Below, piece after piece: positions 26,541 through 35,235 of a DNA stretch of 64,000 nt (its first letter is position 1; each line of letters begins with the position of its first letter). The position numbers were made by a program, and so were the translations under genes. The notes beneath the pieces are model-generated. The model searched no databases, was not told where the DNA came from, and saw only the letters and a program-made list of their open reading frames with translations. Source of the DNA: Parablautia sp. Marseille-Q6255. Lineage in GTDB: Bacteria > Bacillota > Clostridia > Lachnospirales > Lachnospiraceae. Location: assembly GCF_951230155.1 (NCBI RefSeq), contig NZ_CATNVD010000006.1, positions 1 through 64,000 of the forward strand, in the 5' to 3' direction.

Positions 26541-28279
26541 AAAAGACGGCAGTATGCAGGCGGATGCTGCGATACCTGAAGGAGTACCGGCAGCGATTGT
26601 TTTTTGCTCTGGTTTTTGCGGCGATCAGCACGCTGTTTATGGTAATGGCGCCGTATTTGATCGGAAAGATCACGACAACTTTGTTTAACAGCATTCGCGA
26701 CGGTGTATTTTACTGGGAGACGATCCTTTCCCTGACTGCCTCACTCGTGGCGCTGTACCTGATCTCACAGTTTTTCGCGCTGCTTCAGGGCTTTGGTATG
26801 GTAAAGATCACAGTGGGAGTCATGGAAAAGCTCAGAAGCGATATTGACGCCAAAATGCACCGCCTGAAACTGGATTATTACGATACACATACGCACGGCG
26901 ACATCCTCAGCGTAATTACAAACGATGTCGATACGATCAACAATACGATCAGTCAGAATCTGACGTCGATCGTGACGCAGATGATCACTGCGGTCGGTAT
27001 TTTGATCATGATGCTGCAGATCAGTCCAAGTCTGACGCTGATTCCGGTGATCCTTGTGCCGCTGTCTTTGCTCAGCGCGGCAGGCGTGATGAAGGCGAGC
27101 GGCTGCCACTACAGTCGTCAGCAGGAGCTGCTTGGCAGACTGAACGGTTATATTGAGGAGCTTTACAACGGTCAGCAGGTCGTACAGTCTTTTGGGTACG
27201 AAGAAAGAGCAGAATCACAGTTTGGAGAACTGAATGAGACGCTGCGCGACAGTTCCTGCAAGGCAGAGACGATGGCAGGAGCGATCAGCCCGATCACGAC
27301 GCTCGTAAACGATGCAGGGTACGTACTCTGCGCCGCCATCGGCTGTATCCGCGCGATCGCAGGGACGATCACCGTGGGAAATGTGCAGGCGATGCTGGAA
27401 TATGCGCGGAAATTTGCAGAGCCGTTTTCCTCTCTGGCAGGAATGGCGGGGAGCTTCGGCGCAGCAGCCGCAGCGGGAAGCCGTATTTTCTCTCTTCTGG
27501 ATGCGCCGGAGGAGGTACCGGACGGCGAGCACTGTGTCGTTCCAAAGGATCACAGCGGAAATGTCGTATTTCGCAATGTGCAGTTCGGCTACAGCGCAGA
27601 CCGCATGCTGATGAAGAATGTGAATGTGGAAGTTCGTTCGGGACAGAAGGCAGCTATCGTCGGACCGACCGGAGCGGGCAAAACAACGCTGATCAATCTG
27701 CTGATGCGTTTTTATGAGATAAACGGCGGTTCCATCTCGGTAGACGGTACCGATATCCGCGATATGACACGGGAGGAGCTGCGCGACCGCTTCGGCATGG
27801 TATTGCAGGATACGTGGCTCTTTGAGGGGACGATCGCAGAAAACATCGGATACGCAGACGATCAGATGAGTCGGGAAGAGATCGTTGCATCTGCGAAATC
27901 TGCATGTGCGCACAGTTTTATCAAAACGCTTCCGGGCGGCTATGATATGGTGCTTAATAAGGGAGCGGAAAATATCTCTCAGGGAGAGCGGCAGCTTCTG
28001 ACGATCGCGCGTGCCCTCGCCTCCGATCCCGAGATTCTGATCCTCGACGAGGCGACAAGCAATGTCGATACACATACAGAGGCGCTGATCCAGAAAGCGA
28101 TGCGAAAGCTGATGAAGGGACGAACGAGCTTCGTCATTGCCCACAGGCTCTCCACGATCCGCGATGCGGACATCATCCTGTACATGGAGGAAGGAAATAT
28201 TCTGGAGACGGGAACGCATGAGGAGCTGATGGAGAAGAACGGGAAATACGCATCCTTGTATAGAAGTCAGTTTGCGTAA
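26537..28279 (+). CDS. ABC exporter subunit with canonical ATP site
   Basis: The 580-residue partner half-transporter has six membrane helices and an ATPase domain with Walker A VGPTGAGKTTL, signature NISQGERQLLTIARAL and Walker B ILILDEATSNVD with the catalytic Glu. Together with the preceding gene it should form a heterodimeric multidrug or peptide exporter. The substrate is probably a hydrophobic inducer of the MerR/GyrI regulator. Transcription ends at the hairpin just downstream. Confidence 0.93.
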   Translation: MKKTAVCRRMLRYLKEYRQRLFFALVFAAISTLFMVMAPYLIGKITTTLFNSIRDGVFYWETILSLTASLVALYLISQFFALLQGFGMVKITVGVMEKLRSDIDAKMHRLKLDYYDTHTHGDILSVITNDVDTINNTISQNLTSIVTQMITAVGILIMMLQISPSLTLIPVILVPLSLLSAAGVMKASGCHYSRQQELLGRLNGYIEELYNGQQVVQSFGYEERAESQFGELNETLRDSSCKAETMAGAISPITTLVNDAGYVLCAAIGCIRAIAGTITVGNVQAMLEYARKFAEPFSSLAGMAGSFGAAAAAGSRIFSLLDAPEEVPDGEHCVVPKDHSGNVVFRNVQFGYSADRMLMKNVNVEVRSGQKAAIVGPTGAGKTTLINLLMRFYEINGGSISVDGTDIRDMTREELRDRFGMVLQDTWLFEGTIAENIGYADDQMSREEIVASAKSACAHSFIKTLPGGYDMVLNKGAENISQGERQLLTIARALASDPEILILDEATSNVDTHTEALIQKAMRKLMKGRTSFVIAHRLSTIRDADIILYMEEGNILETGTHEELMEKNGKYASLYRSQFA

Positions 28280-28289
28280 AGAGAGTTGG

Positions 28290-28350
28290 AAAAGCACTTT
28301 TAGGCGGTACTTATCATAAGATAAAATAAAACCGCTTAGAGGTGCTTTTT
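28290..28350 (+). terminator. Terminator hairpin overlapping the sigK ribosome site
   Basis: An imperfect stem of about 19 bp (28290-28308 with 28331-28350, several G-U pairs) is followed by TTTTTT, which ends the exporter operon. The right arm also contains the GAGGTG ribosome site of the sigma factor gene, and its T run merges with the TTG start. A transcript entering from upstream would either stop here or have the start hidden in the stem. Confidence 0.75.
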
Positions 28351-29012
28351 TGAAAACATTTAAAAAGCCGCTTTCTCCGGAAGAAGAGAAGTATTATCTG
28401 GCAAGATACAAAGAAGGGGATATTGAGGCCAGAAATCTGCTGATCGAGCACAATCTAAGGCTGGTTGCGCATGTTGCCAAGAAGTATCAGGCGCCGGAGC
28501 AGGATACGGATGATCTGATCTCTATTGGGATTATCGGTCTGATCAAGGCGGTGATGACCTTTGACAGTGAAAAGAACAACCGGCTCGCCACGTATGCCGC
28601 ACGATGCATTGAAAATGAGCTGCTAATGATGTTCCGTTCACGTAAAAAGCTGACGCGGGAAGTTTCGATGTACGAGAAGATCGGAGTCGATCAGGAGGGG
28701 CGCGAGCTGAGACTGATGGATGTGCTGGAGAGTGAGCCGGTCGATATACTGGGCAATCTGGAGCTGCAAAAAAATATCTTTCTCCTGTATTCCTGTATGA
28801 AGGATGTATTAAGTGACAGAGAGCTTCTGGTAATCTGCGATCGCTATGGTCTGTACGGCAGACAGGAGAAAACACAAAGGGAGATTGCCTCTGAACTGGG
28901 TATCAGCCGTTCGTATGTGTCACGGCTGGAAAAAAAGGCCCTGGAAAAGCTGAGGGAGGCGCTTGGGGAGCGATCTGCAAAGCATACAGGGACAGAATAC
29001 GAAAAGCGGTAA
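28350..29012 (+). CDS. sigK: Sporulation sigma factor SigK-type
   Basis: The 220-residue sigma-70 protein begins KPLSPEEEKYYLARYKEGD, has region 2 (ARNLLIEHNLRLVAHVAKKY, DDLISIGIIGLIKAV) and region 4 (REIASELGISRSYVSRLEKKAL). The sequence is nearest to SigK, with SigE the alternative. SigK directs late mother-cell transcription during sporulation. The gene is whole, with no excisable 'skin' element as in Bacillus, and there is little of the cleavable pro-sequence. The TTG start follows GAGGTG at 6 bp. Confidence 0.88.
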   Translation: MKTFKKPLSPEEEKYYLARYKEGDIEARNLLIEHNLRLVAHVAKKYQAPEQDTDDLISIGIIGLIKAVMTFDSEKNNRLATYAARCIENELLMMFRSRKKLTREVSMYEKIGVDQEGRELRLMDVLESEPVDILGNLELQKNIFLLYSCMKDVLSDRELLVICDRYGLYGRQEKTQREIASELGISRSYVSRLEKKALEKLREALGERSAKHTGTEYEKR

Positions 29013-29149
29013 GCAGGAACAGGCAGTATCTTCCATGGAAAAGAGCAAGGAGACGGAAGAGACTGTCGGCAGATCGCTTTGCGTCAGCGTTGACATCATT
29101 CCTTCTGATTGGTATACTTGGCACAGATCACTGTGCGGGGGCATCCGAT

Positions 29150-29824
29150 ATGATTTATGTTTGTGAATACAAAAAAGCAGATAATAGAACAAAGCAGCAG
29201 GAACGCTGTCCATCGCTCAGGAACAGGGAACAGCAGACGGCGCGCCTGCTGCTGGATGCTGCCCTGAAGCAGGAGTTTGGCGTCTGTCTCCGGGATCTGG
29301 ACTGGAAAACAGGAGCAAACGGCAAGCCGTATAGCGGAAAATATCCCCAGATACATTTTAATATCAGTCACTGCGCATGCGCATGTGCGTGCGCGGTGGG
29401 ACTGCAGGAGGTGGGGGTGGATATTGAGCGGTTGTTTGATTACAGAGACGGGCTTGCAAAAAAGGTAAGTCATGAGACAGAGGTTGCAGTATTGCAGCAT
29501 ATGACAGAAGCACAGCGGGAATGTCAGCTTCGATATCTCTGGTCACTCAAGGAGAGCTTTGTGAAATGGAATGGGAGAGGACTCGGATACGGTGTAGACC
29601 GCATTTCCTTTGCGCAGCAGCTCCCGTTTATGCCGGAAGACGGGCAGAGCCTTATATTTGACTGGAAGCAGCCAGATACCTGTACGAAATCCCGGCTGAA
29701 ATTTCTGCTCTGGCGGGGGGCGGCGTATACGCTTTGTGCGTGTGCGGAAACATTTGACTTGACAGTAAAATACATACAGGAAGAGGAGTTACACGATGGG
29801 AAGACTGACGAAGCAGGGATTTAA
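29150..29824 (+). CDS. 4'-phosphopantetheinyl transferase (Sfp superfamily)
   Basis: This enzyme moves the phosphopantetheine arm of CoA to a serine of a carrier protein. The 224-residue protein shows GKPY, FNISHC, the Mg-binding VGVDIE and WSLKESFVKWNGRGL, the Sfp-type motifs. A Cys/Ala-alternating stretch (HCACACACAVG) is odd. No polyketide or peptide synthase is in the window, so its carrier protein is elsewhere. It overlaps the next gene by 29 bp. The ATG at MIYVCEY follows a G-rich stretch; an upstream frame extension is unlikely. Confidence 0.88.
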   Translation: MIYVCEYKKADNRTKQQERCPSLRNREQQTARLLLDAALKQEFGVCLRDLDWKTGANGKPYSGKYPQIHFNISHCACACACAVGLQEVGVDIERLFDYRDGLAKKVSHETEVAVLQHMTEAQRECQLRYLWSLKESFVKWNGRGLGYGVDRISFAQQLPFMPEDGQSLIFDWKQPDTCTKSRLKFLLWRGAAYTLCACAETFDLTVKYIQEEELHDGKTDEAGI

Positions 29825-30680
29825 GGAGCTGGTACAGCAGGGAACCGTGCTGCTTGACGGAGCGACGGGCTCGAATCTGAGAAATGCAGGCATGCCGGTG
29901 GGGATATGCGCAGAGCAGTGGATCCTGGAGCATCCTGAGGTGATGAAGGAACTGCAGCGCGCTTACGTCGAGGCAGGCAGCCAGATCCTCTATGCGCCGA
30001 CTTTTTCGGGAAACAGGATTTCGCTTGCGCTGCATGGACTGCAGGAGCGACTGACGGGGCTGAATACAAAGCTTGTAGAGCTGTCGCAGGAAGCATCCGG
30101 GGGGAGGGCATATGTGGCAGGCGATATGACGACGACCGGAAAGCTGCTGGAGCCGCGCGGAGATATTTCTTATCAGGAGCTGTATGAGGTATATCAGGAA
30201 CAGGCGCGTGTACTGATAAGTGCAGGCGTGGATCTGATCGTGGCGGAGACGATGATGAATGTAGATGAGACGGTCGTGCTGCTTGATGCAGTACAGTCAG
30301 TTGCCCAGATTCCTGTGATGTGCACGCTGACTGTGGAAGCCGATGGTAGCGCGCTGTATGGAGGCAGTGCAGTAGAGGCTGTGGAGACGCTGCAGGAGAT
30401 GGGGGCAGATGCAGTCGGGATCAACTGCTCTGTCGGACCGGATCAGCTGGAAGCTGTCGTAGCTTCGATGTACCGCGCGGCGCGCATTCCCGTGATCGCC
30501 AAGCCGAATGCCGGGATCCCGGTTATGGATGAGCACGGACAGGCGCATTACAGTATGGGACCGGAGCAGTTTGCTGTTTCTATGAAACGGCTTGTAGAGA
30601 ACGGTGCGCGTATCGTTGGAGGCTGCTGCGGCACGACGCCGGAGTATATCAGTCTGCTGGCGCAGACGCTGCGCCGATAA
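29796..30680 (+). CDS. Homocysteine S-methyltransferase family protein
   Basis: The 294-residue barrel protein has the zinc thiolates GINCSVGP and GGCCGTTPEYI, and starts with LLDGATGSNL. It resembles the homocysteine-binding module of MetH and also MmuM/BhmT. It has no cobalamin or folate domain, so a methyl donor cannot be read from the sequence; it could be an S-methylmethionine enzyme or the separate homocysteine module of a split MetH. It starts inside the phosphopantetheinyl transferase gene. Confidence 0.88.
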   Translation: MGRLTKQGFKELVQQGTVLLDGATGSNLRNAGMPVGICAEQWILEHPEVMKELQRAYVEAGSQILYAPTFSGNRISLALHGLQERLTGLNTKLVELSQEASGGRAYVAGDMTTTGKLLEPRGDISYQELYEVYQEQARVLISAGVDLIVAETMMNVDETVVLLDAVQSVAQIPVMCTLTVEADGSALYGGSAVEAVETLQEMGADAVGINCSVGPDQLEAVVASMYRAARIPVIAKPNAGIPVMDEHGQAHYSMGPEQFAVSMKRLVENGARIVGGCCGTTPEYISLLAQTLRR

Positions 30681-30777
30681 GTGACGGCAGATTCTTTACG
30701 CAGAAAAGACAGAAAAGGCTGGAAAAATTTCCGGTAAAGGCTTTTTCGTGCGGTTTAGCAAAAGGAGGAAAGATGAT

Positions 30778-31437
30778 ATGAAATACAGTTGGATCTTTTT
30801 TGACCTGGATGGGACGCTTGCGCAGTCCGGCCAGGGAATCATGAACTCAGTAAAATATGCGCTTCGCAAAATGGGAAAGCCAGAGCTTCCGGAAGAGACG
30901 CTGCGCCGGTTTATCGGGCCGCCGCTTTCGGACTCCTTTGTGAGATTCTGCGGCTGTACGCCAGAAGAGGCGAAGCGGGGGATCTCGCTTTACCGCGAAT
31001 ATTATTCGGCGGGAGGCCTGTTTGAAGGCGAGCTGTATCCCGGCGTGGAGGATATGCTGCGCACCTTAAAGGAGGCGGGCTTCCGACTGGCGATCGCTAC
31101 CTCAAAGCCGGAAATCTTTTCGGTACAGGTCGTAGAGCATTTTCATCTTACTCCGTATTTTGAAGCAGTCTGCGGGGCAACGGTGGATGAAACGCGTGAG
31201 AAGAAAAGCGCTGTCATTTCGTATGCGCTTCGGACGCTTGGGATCACGCAGGAGCAGAAGGCATCTGTGCTGATGGTCGGCGACCGTGAACACGATATTC
31301 TGGGCGCGAAGGAGAACGGCCTTGACAGTATGGGTGTGCTGTATGGCTACGGTTCGAGGGAAGAACTCAGTGAAGCGGGGGCAGACTATATTGTTGAGAC
31401 GGCATCTGAGGCGGCTGAAAAGATATGCATGCTGTAA
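30778..31437 (+). CDS. HAD superfamily hydrolase (phosphoglycolate phosphatase-like)
   Basis: The 219-residue protein has the HAD motifs FFDLDGTL (nucleophile Asp), ATSKPE, and VGDREHDILGA, with an alpha-helical cap between residues 15 and 85, as in the Gph/PpaX group. The substrate is a small phosphate ester, not further defined. The ATG sits 10 bp after AAAGGAGG; a GTG start earlier in the frame is less likely. A 9-bp hairpin (31439-31460) follows the stop. Confidence 0.88.
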   Translation: MKYSWIFFDLDGTLAQSGQGIMNSVKYALRKMGKPELPEETLRRFIGPPLSDSFVRFCGCTPEEAKRGISLYREYYSAGGLFEGELYPGVEDMLRTLKEAGFRLAIATSKPEIFSVQVVEHFHLTPYFEAVCGATVDETREKKSAVISYALRTLGITQEQKASVLMVGDREHDILGAKENGLDSMGVLYGYGSREELSEAGADYIVETASEAAEKICML

Positions 31438-31508
31438 GTTTTTCTGCTGCGGCAGAAAAATAAAAGATAAGGCAGGATTTTCCTGAAAATAATATCCCCC
31501 CGGGTGGC

Positions 31509-31537
31509 TTGCGGAGCATTTTTTCCTGTGATATAGT
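31509..31537 (+). promoter_or_regulatory. Promoter of the nickel/dipeptide-type importer operon
   Basis: TTGCGG (31509-31514), a 17-bp spacer and TATAGT (31532-31537) lie about 95 bp before the binding-protein gene. No clear operator is seen beside it. Confidence 0.55.
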
Positions 31538-31630
31538 TAAAAATGTGACAAAGTTCAGTGAGATTACAGGTGGATGCATACGTCTGTTTGGTTTTGTCAT
31601 AGCAAAAGAAAATACCGGGAGGACAAACGT

Positions 31631-33226
31631 ATGAAAAGAAAATTTGCGGCAATCGTATGTGCTGCTGCGGTGCTTTGCGGCAGTATTTCAGGAGTATCTG
31701 CAAAGGCTTCCGAACAGGATGCGGCGCAGAAGAGCGAAGTAGTAGTGACGATGACGGCGGCGTCAGAGCCTGCATCGGGATTTGATCCGGCGTACGGCTG
31801 GGGAGCCGGGGAGCATGTCCATGAGCCGCTGATCCAGAGTACGCTGCTTGTGACAAATCCAGATCTGACGATCGGGATGGATCTGGCGACGGAATATTCC
31901 GTATCTGAGGACGGACTGACCTGGACGGTGAAGATCCGCGACGATGTGAAGTTCACAGACGGAGAGCCGCTGACTGCTTCTGATGTGGCATTTACTTATA
32001 ATAATTGCAAGGAAAATAGCTCTGTCAATGACTTTACGATGCTTGAGTCGGCAGAGGCAGTAGATGATACGACAGTCGTATTCCACATGACCAGACCGTT
32101 TTCTCCGTGGCCGTACACCATGGCGATCACGGGGATCGTGCCGGAGCACGCATATGATGAGAACTATGGGATGAATCCGATCGGCTCCGGGCGCTATATG
32201 CTTGCCCAGTGGGACCAGGGACAGCAGATCATCCTGGAGGCAAATCCGGATTATTATGGAGAAGAAGTAAAAATGAAAAAGGTGACGGTCCTGTTTATGG
32301 ATGAGGAGGCATCTTTGGCAGCAGCGATGTCAGGAGATGCGGATGTTTCCTATACAGCGTCTACCTTTGCGGATATGACGCTGGAGGGCTACAGCCTGCT
32401 TGTGGCAGAGAGTGTGGACAATCGCGGCATCAATCTTCCGACGATCCCCGAGGAGGAACGCGATGGTCTGGTGATCGGAAATGACGTGCTCAGTGATATT
32501 GCCGTGCGGCGCGCGATCAATATCGGGATTGACCGGGAAAAAATGATTGAAAATGTACTTGGCGGCTACGGAACTCCGGCATACAGTGTCTGCGACCAGA
32601 TGCCATGGTATAATGAAGCATCTGAGGTTTCATACGACCCGGAGGCGGCAAAGGCGCTTCTGGACGAAGCTGGATGGAAGACGGGGGATGACGGCATCCG
32701 CGAGAAGGATGGCGTGCGCGCCGCATTTACGATCCTGTATCATCCGTCTGATTCTGTGCGCCAGGCGCTTGCGGAGGACATGGCAAATCAGCTCGGACAG
32801 CTTGGCATTGAGGTGACGACAGAGGCTGCCGGATGGGATGTTGCGTACGATAAGGCACAGTCACAGCCGCTGATGTGGGGCTGGGGCGCACATTCTCCGA
32901 TGGAGCTTTACAATATCTATCATACAGCTCCCGAAAGCGATCTGGCAGAATATTCCCCGTATGCCAATGAGACGGTAGATCAGTATATGGATGAGGCGCT
33001 TTCTACTTCTGATCTGGAGCAGTCCTATGAGCTGTGGCAGAAGGCACAGTTTGACGGAGAGACCGGAGTGACGCAGGACGGTGACTGTTCCTGGATCTGG
33101 CTGTGCAATGTGAGCCATCTCTATTTTGTAAAGGATGGCCTTCAGGTAGCAGAGCAGAAAATACATCCGCACGGACACGGCTGGTCGATCGTAAACAATG
33201 TTGATCAGTGGGAGTGGACAGAGTAA
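31631..33226 (+). CDS. ABC transporter substrate-binding protein, family 5 (nickel/peptide type)
   Basis: The 531-residue protein has a signal peptide (FAAIVCAAAVLCGSISGVSA) and the family 5 SBP pattern (SEPASGFDPAYGWG, LATEYSVSEDGLTWTVKIRDDVKFTDGEPLTASDV, GSGRYML). It captures a ligand outside the cell for the two permeases that follow. The signal sequence has no convincing lipobox, so the anchoring is unclear. NikA-, Dpp- and metallophore-type proteins share this pattern, and the ligand cannot be assigned. GGGAGG precedes the ATG by 8 bp. Confidence 0.9.
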   Translation: MKRKFAAIVCAAAVLCGSISGVSAKASEQDAAQKSEVVVTMTAASEPASGFDPAYGWGAGEHVHEPLIQSTLLVTNPDLTIGMDLATEYSVSEDGLTWTVKIRDDVKFTDGEPLTASDVAFTYNNCKENSSVNDFTMLESAEAVDDTTVVFHMTRPFSPWPYTMAITGIVPEHAYDENYGMNPIGSGRYMLAQWDQGQQIILEANPDYYGEEVKMKKVTVLFMDEEASLAAAMSGDADVSYTASTFADMTLEGYSLLVAESVDNRGINLPTIPEEERDGLVIGNDVLSDIAVRRAINIGIDREKMIENVLGGYGTPAYSVCDQMPWYNEASEVSYDPEAAKALLDEAGWKTGDDGIREKDGVRAAFTILYHPSDSVRQALAEDMANQLGQLGIEVTTEAAGWDVAYDKAQSQPLMWGWGAHSPMELYNIYHTAPESDLAEYSPYANETVDQYMDEALSTSDLEQSYELWQKAQFDGETGVTQDGDCSWIWLCNVSHLYFVKDGLQVAEQKIHPHGHGWSIVNNVDQWEWTE

Positions 33227-33294
33227 GCATATTGATCACTGGATGTGATCGGACAAAGATACTTTGCAGTATGACTGCATGATGGGAGGAAAAG

Positions 33295-33346
33295 AGAGGC
33301 TGCTGCAGCGTGAGTGCATCGGAAGAAGCATTTTGCAACAGCCTCT
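33295..33346 (+). other. Hairpin between binding protein and permease genes
   Basis: AGAGGCTGCTGCA (33295-33307) pairs with TGCAACAGCCTCT (33334-33346) with one G-U pair, followed by TTAAAA. It lies in the 133-bp gap before the permease gene and may act as a partial terminator or as an mRNA-stabilising end that raises the amount of binding protein over permease, a common arrangement in ABC importer operons. Confidence 0.55.
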
Positions 33347-33359
33347 TTAAAAACGTATT

Positions 33360-34352
33360 TTGAAGCAGTATGGGATATTAATAGGAAAGAACATAATACG
33401 GATGGTGTTTTTGCTGGTGGCAGTCAGCATTGTGTCATTTATACTGATGACCATGTCACCGGTCGATCCACTTCAGGCAAATGTCGGTCAGGCGGCGCTT
33501 GGCTCGATGAGCCAGGAACAGATTGAGAAGCTGGAAGCCTACTGGGGCGTGGACGAGCCTCCGCTTAAGCGGTATCTGGCATGGGCGAAGGATTTTGTCA
33601 GAGGAGACTTTGGAATGTCGCTGCAGTATCGGCAGCCTGTTTCAAAGGTGATCGCAGTCAAGCTTGGCAATTCTCTGTTTTTAATGGTGACAGCATGGAT
33701 CCTTTCCGGCGTCATTGGTTTCATCCTTGGCGTGGCAGCCGGGGTGTTCCGCGGCCGTCTGCCTGACCGGCTGATCAAGGGCTACTGTGTCGTGATCTCC
33801 AGCACACCGGCTTTCTGGCTGGCGCTTCTTTTGCTGATGATTTTTGGCGTGTGGCTCAAAGTGCTCCCCATCGGTCTGAGTGTGCCGATCGGGCTGGAGG
33901 CGTCTGGCGTGACATTTCTGGACCGGCTGCGCCATGCGATCCTTCCGGCACTCACACTCTCGATTACAGGTATTTCTAATATCGCGCTCCATACACGTGA
34001 AAAAATGATCGACGTGATGGAGAGCGATTATGTGCTGTTCGCGCGGGCGCGTGGTGAGAGCACGTGGCAGATCGTAAGAAGGCATGCGCTTAGAAATGTG
34101 CTGCTTCCGGCGATCACGCTGCAGTTTGCATCGATCAGTGAAATATTTGGAGGCTCTGTGCTCGTAGAGCAGGTATTTTCTTATTCTGGTATGGGACAGG
34201 CGGCAGTGACGGCAGGACTTGGAAGCGATATGCCGCTTTTGATGGCGATCACGATCGTGAGCGCTGTGTTTGTGTTTGGCGGCAACCTGATTGCAAATAT
34301 CCTCTACGGAATAGTAGATCCGAGGATCCGAAGAGGAGGTAACAGGAAATGA
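33360..34352 (+). CDS. Nickel/dipeptide-type ABC permease (NikB/DppB-like)
   Basis: The 330-residue membrane protein starts with a first helix (MVFLLVAVSIVSFILMTM), an extracellular loop with MSPVDPLQANVGQAALGSMS, and five more helices. The EAA-like cytoplasmic loop is ARARGESTWQIVRRHALRN. It forms the pore with the next gene. The TTG start is the first possible after an in-frame stop and gives the usual N-terminus, but no ribosome site is visible before it. The end overlaps the next permease by ATGA. Confidence 0.88.
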   Translation: MKQYGILIGKNIIRMVFLLVAVSIVSFILMTMSPVDPLQANVGQAALGSMSQEQIEKLEAYWGVDEPPLKRYLAWAKDFVRGDFGMSLQYRQPVSKVIAVKLGNSLFLMVTAWILSGVIGFILGVAAGVFRGRLPDRLIKGYCVVISSTPAFWLALLLLMIFGVWLKVLPIGLSVPIGLEASGVTFLDRLRHAILPALTLSITGISNIALHTREKMIDVMESDYVLFARARGESTWQIVRRHALRNVLLPAITLQFASISEIFGGSVLVEQVFSYSGMGQAAVTAGLGSDMPLLMAITIVSAVFVFGGNLIANILYGIVDPRIRRGGNRK

Positions 34353-35173
34353 AACAGTGGAACAGAAGAAAGGCAACGGTGCTTATTTTAGTGATTTCGA
34401 TCCTGTTTCTGGTCACTGTTGCCGCAGCAGGCAGTCAGTGCTCGGATGCGGCTCGGGCGACAGATTTCTCACGGAAGAATCTGCTGCCATGTCTGGAATA
34501 TCCGTTTGGCACAGACTGGATGGGGCGCGATATGTTTGCCCGGACATTAAAAGGACTTTCCCTGAGTATCCTGATCGGTGTGCTTGCAGCGGCGATCAGT
34601 GCAGTGATCGCACTGGTGCTGGGCATCTGTGCGGCAACGCTTGGACGGCGGGCGGATGGAGTGATCACCTGGGTCATTGATCTGATCATGGGGATCCCGC
34701 ATATGCTTTTGCTGATCCTGATCTCTGTGGCAGCAGGACGGGGCTTAAAAGGTGTGATCATCGGCGTGGCGTTTACACACTGGACCTCCCTTGCACGGCT
34801 GATCCGGGCAGAGGTAATGCAGTTAAAAGAAAGTCCGTATGTAAAGATTGCCGGAAAGCTGGGCAAGGGAAAGTGGTATGTGGCATACCGTCATATCCTT
34901 CCGCATCTGCTGCCGCAGTTTGCGGTCGGCCTGGTACTGATGTTTCCGCACGCGATCCTTCATGAGGCGAGTATCACATTCCTTGGCTTTGGTCTGACGA
35001 GCGAGCAGCCTGCGATCGGCATTATTCTTTCGGAGAGTATGAAATATCTTGTGCTCGGGAAATGGTGGCTTGCGCTGTTCCCGGGACTGGCACTTGTAGT
35101 AACTGTTATCATGTTTTATCTGCTTGGGGAAAATCTGCGCAGGCTGATTGATCCGAACAGTGCGCATGAATAA
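34349..35173 (+). CDS. Nickel/dipeptide-type ABC permease (NikC/DppC-like)
   Basis: The 274-residue partner permease has the family motif YPFGTDWMGRDMFARTLKG after the first helix, five further helices and the coupling loop KIAGKLGKGKWYVAYRHILPH. FLGFGLTSEQPAIG near the C-terminus is also conserved. It pairs with the preceding permease and is powered by the two ATPases downstream. Confidence 0.92.
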   Translation: MKQWNRRKATVLILVISILFLVTVAAAGSQCSDAARATDFSRKNLLPCLEYPFGTDWMGRDMFARTLKGLSLSILIGVLAAAISAVIALVLGICAATLGRRADGVITWVIDLIMGIPHMLLLILISVAAGRGLKGVIIGVAFTHWTSLARLIRAEVMQLKESPYVKIAGKLGKGKWYVAYRHILPHLLPQFAVGLVLMFPHAILHEASITFLGFGLTSEQPAIGIILSESMKYLVLGKWWLALFPGLALVVTVIMFYLLGENLRRLIDPNSAHE

Positions 35174-35235
35174 GTCACATAGTGCACATGAATGAGGCAC
35201 AACAGCTGCAATGAGACGGTTGTGGATAGGAGCGT

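Noticed and set aside
27215-28297. 360-codon open frame on the minus strand across the second ABC exporter gene
   Set aside because: Antisense of a conserved ATPase and permease; composition rich in Arg, His and Cys as expected of a reading-frame shadow.
28350-29012. Interrupted sigK with a skin-like prophage element
   Set aside because: The gene runs intact through regions 2 and 4 with no recombinase nearby.
29150-29824. Start of a polyketide or nonribosomal peptide cluster
   Set aside because: The phosphopantetheinyl transferase stands alone; no synthase or carrier protein is nearby.
33279-33350. Short leader-peptide frame across the hairpin before the importer permease
   Set aside because: No ribosome site and no repeated regulatory codons, so attenuation by a leader peptide is not supported.
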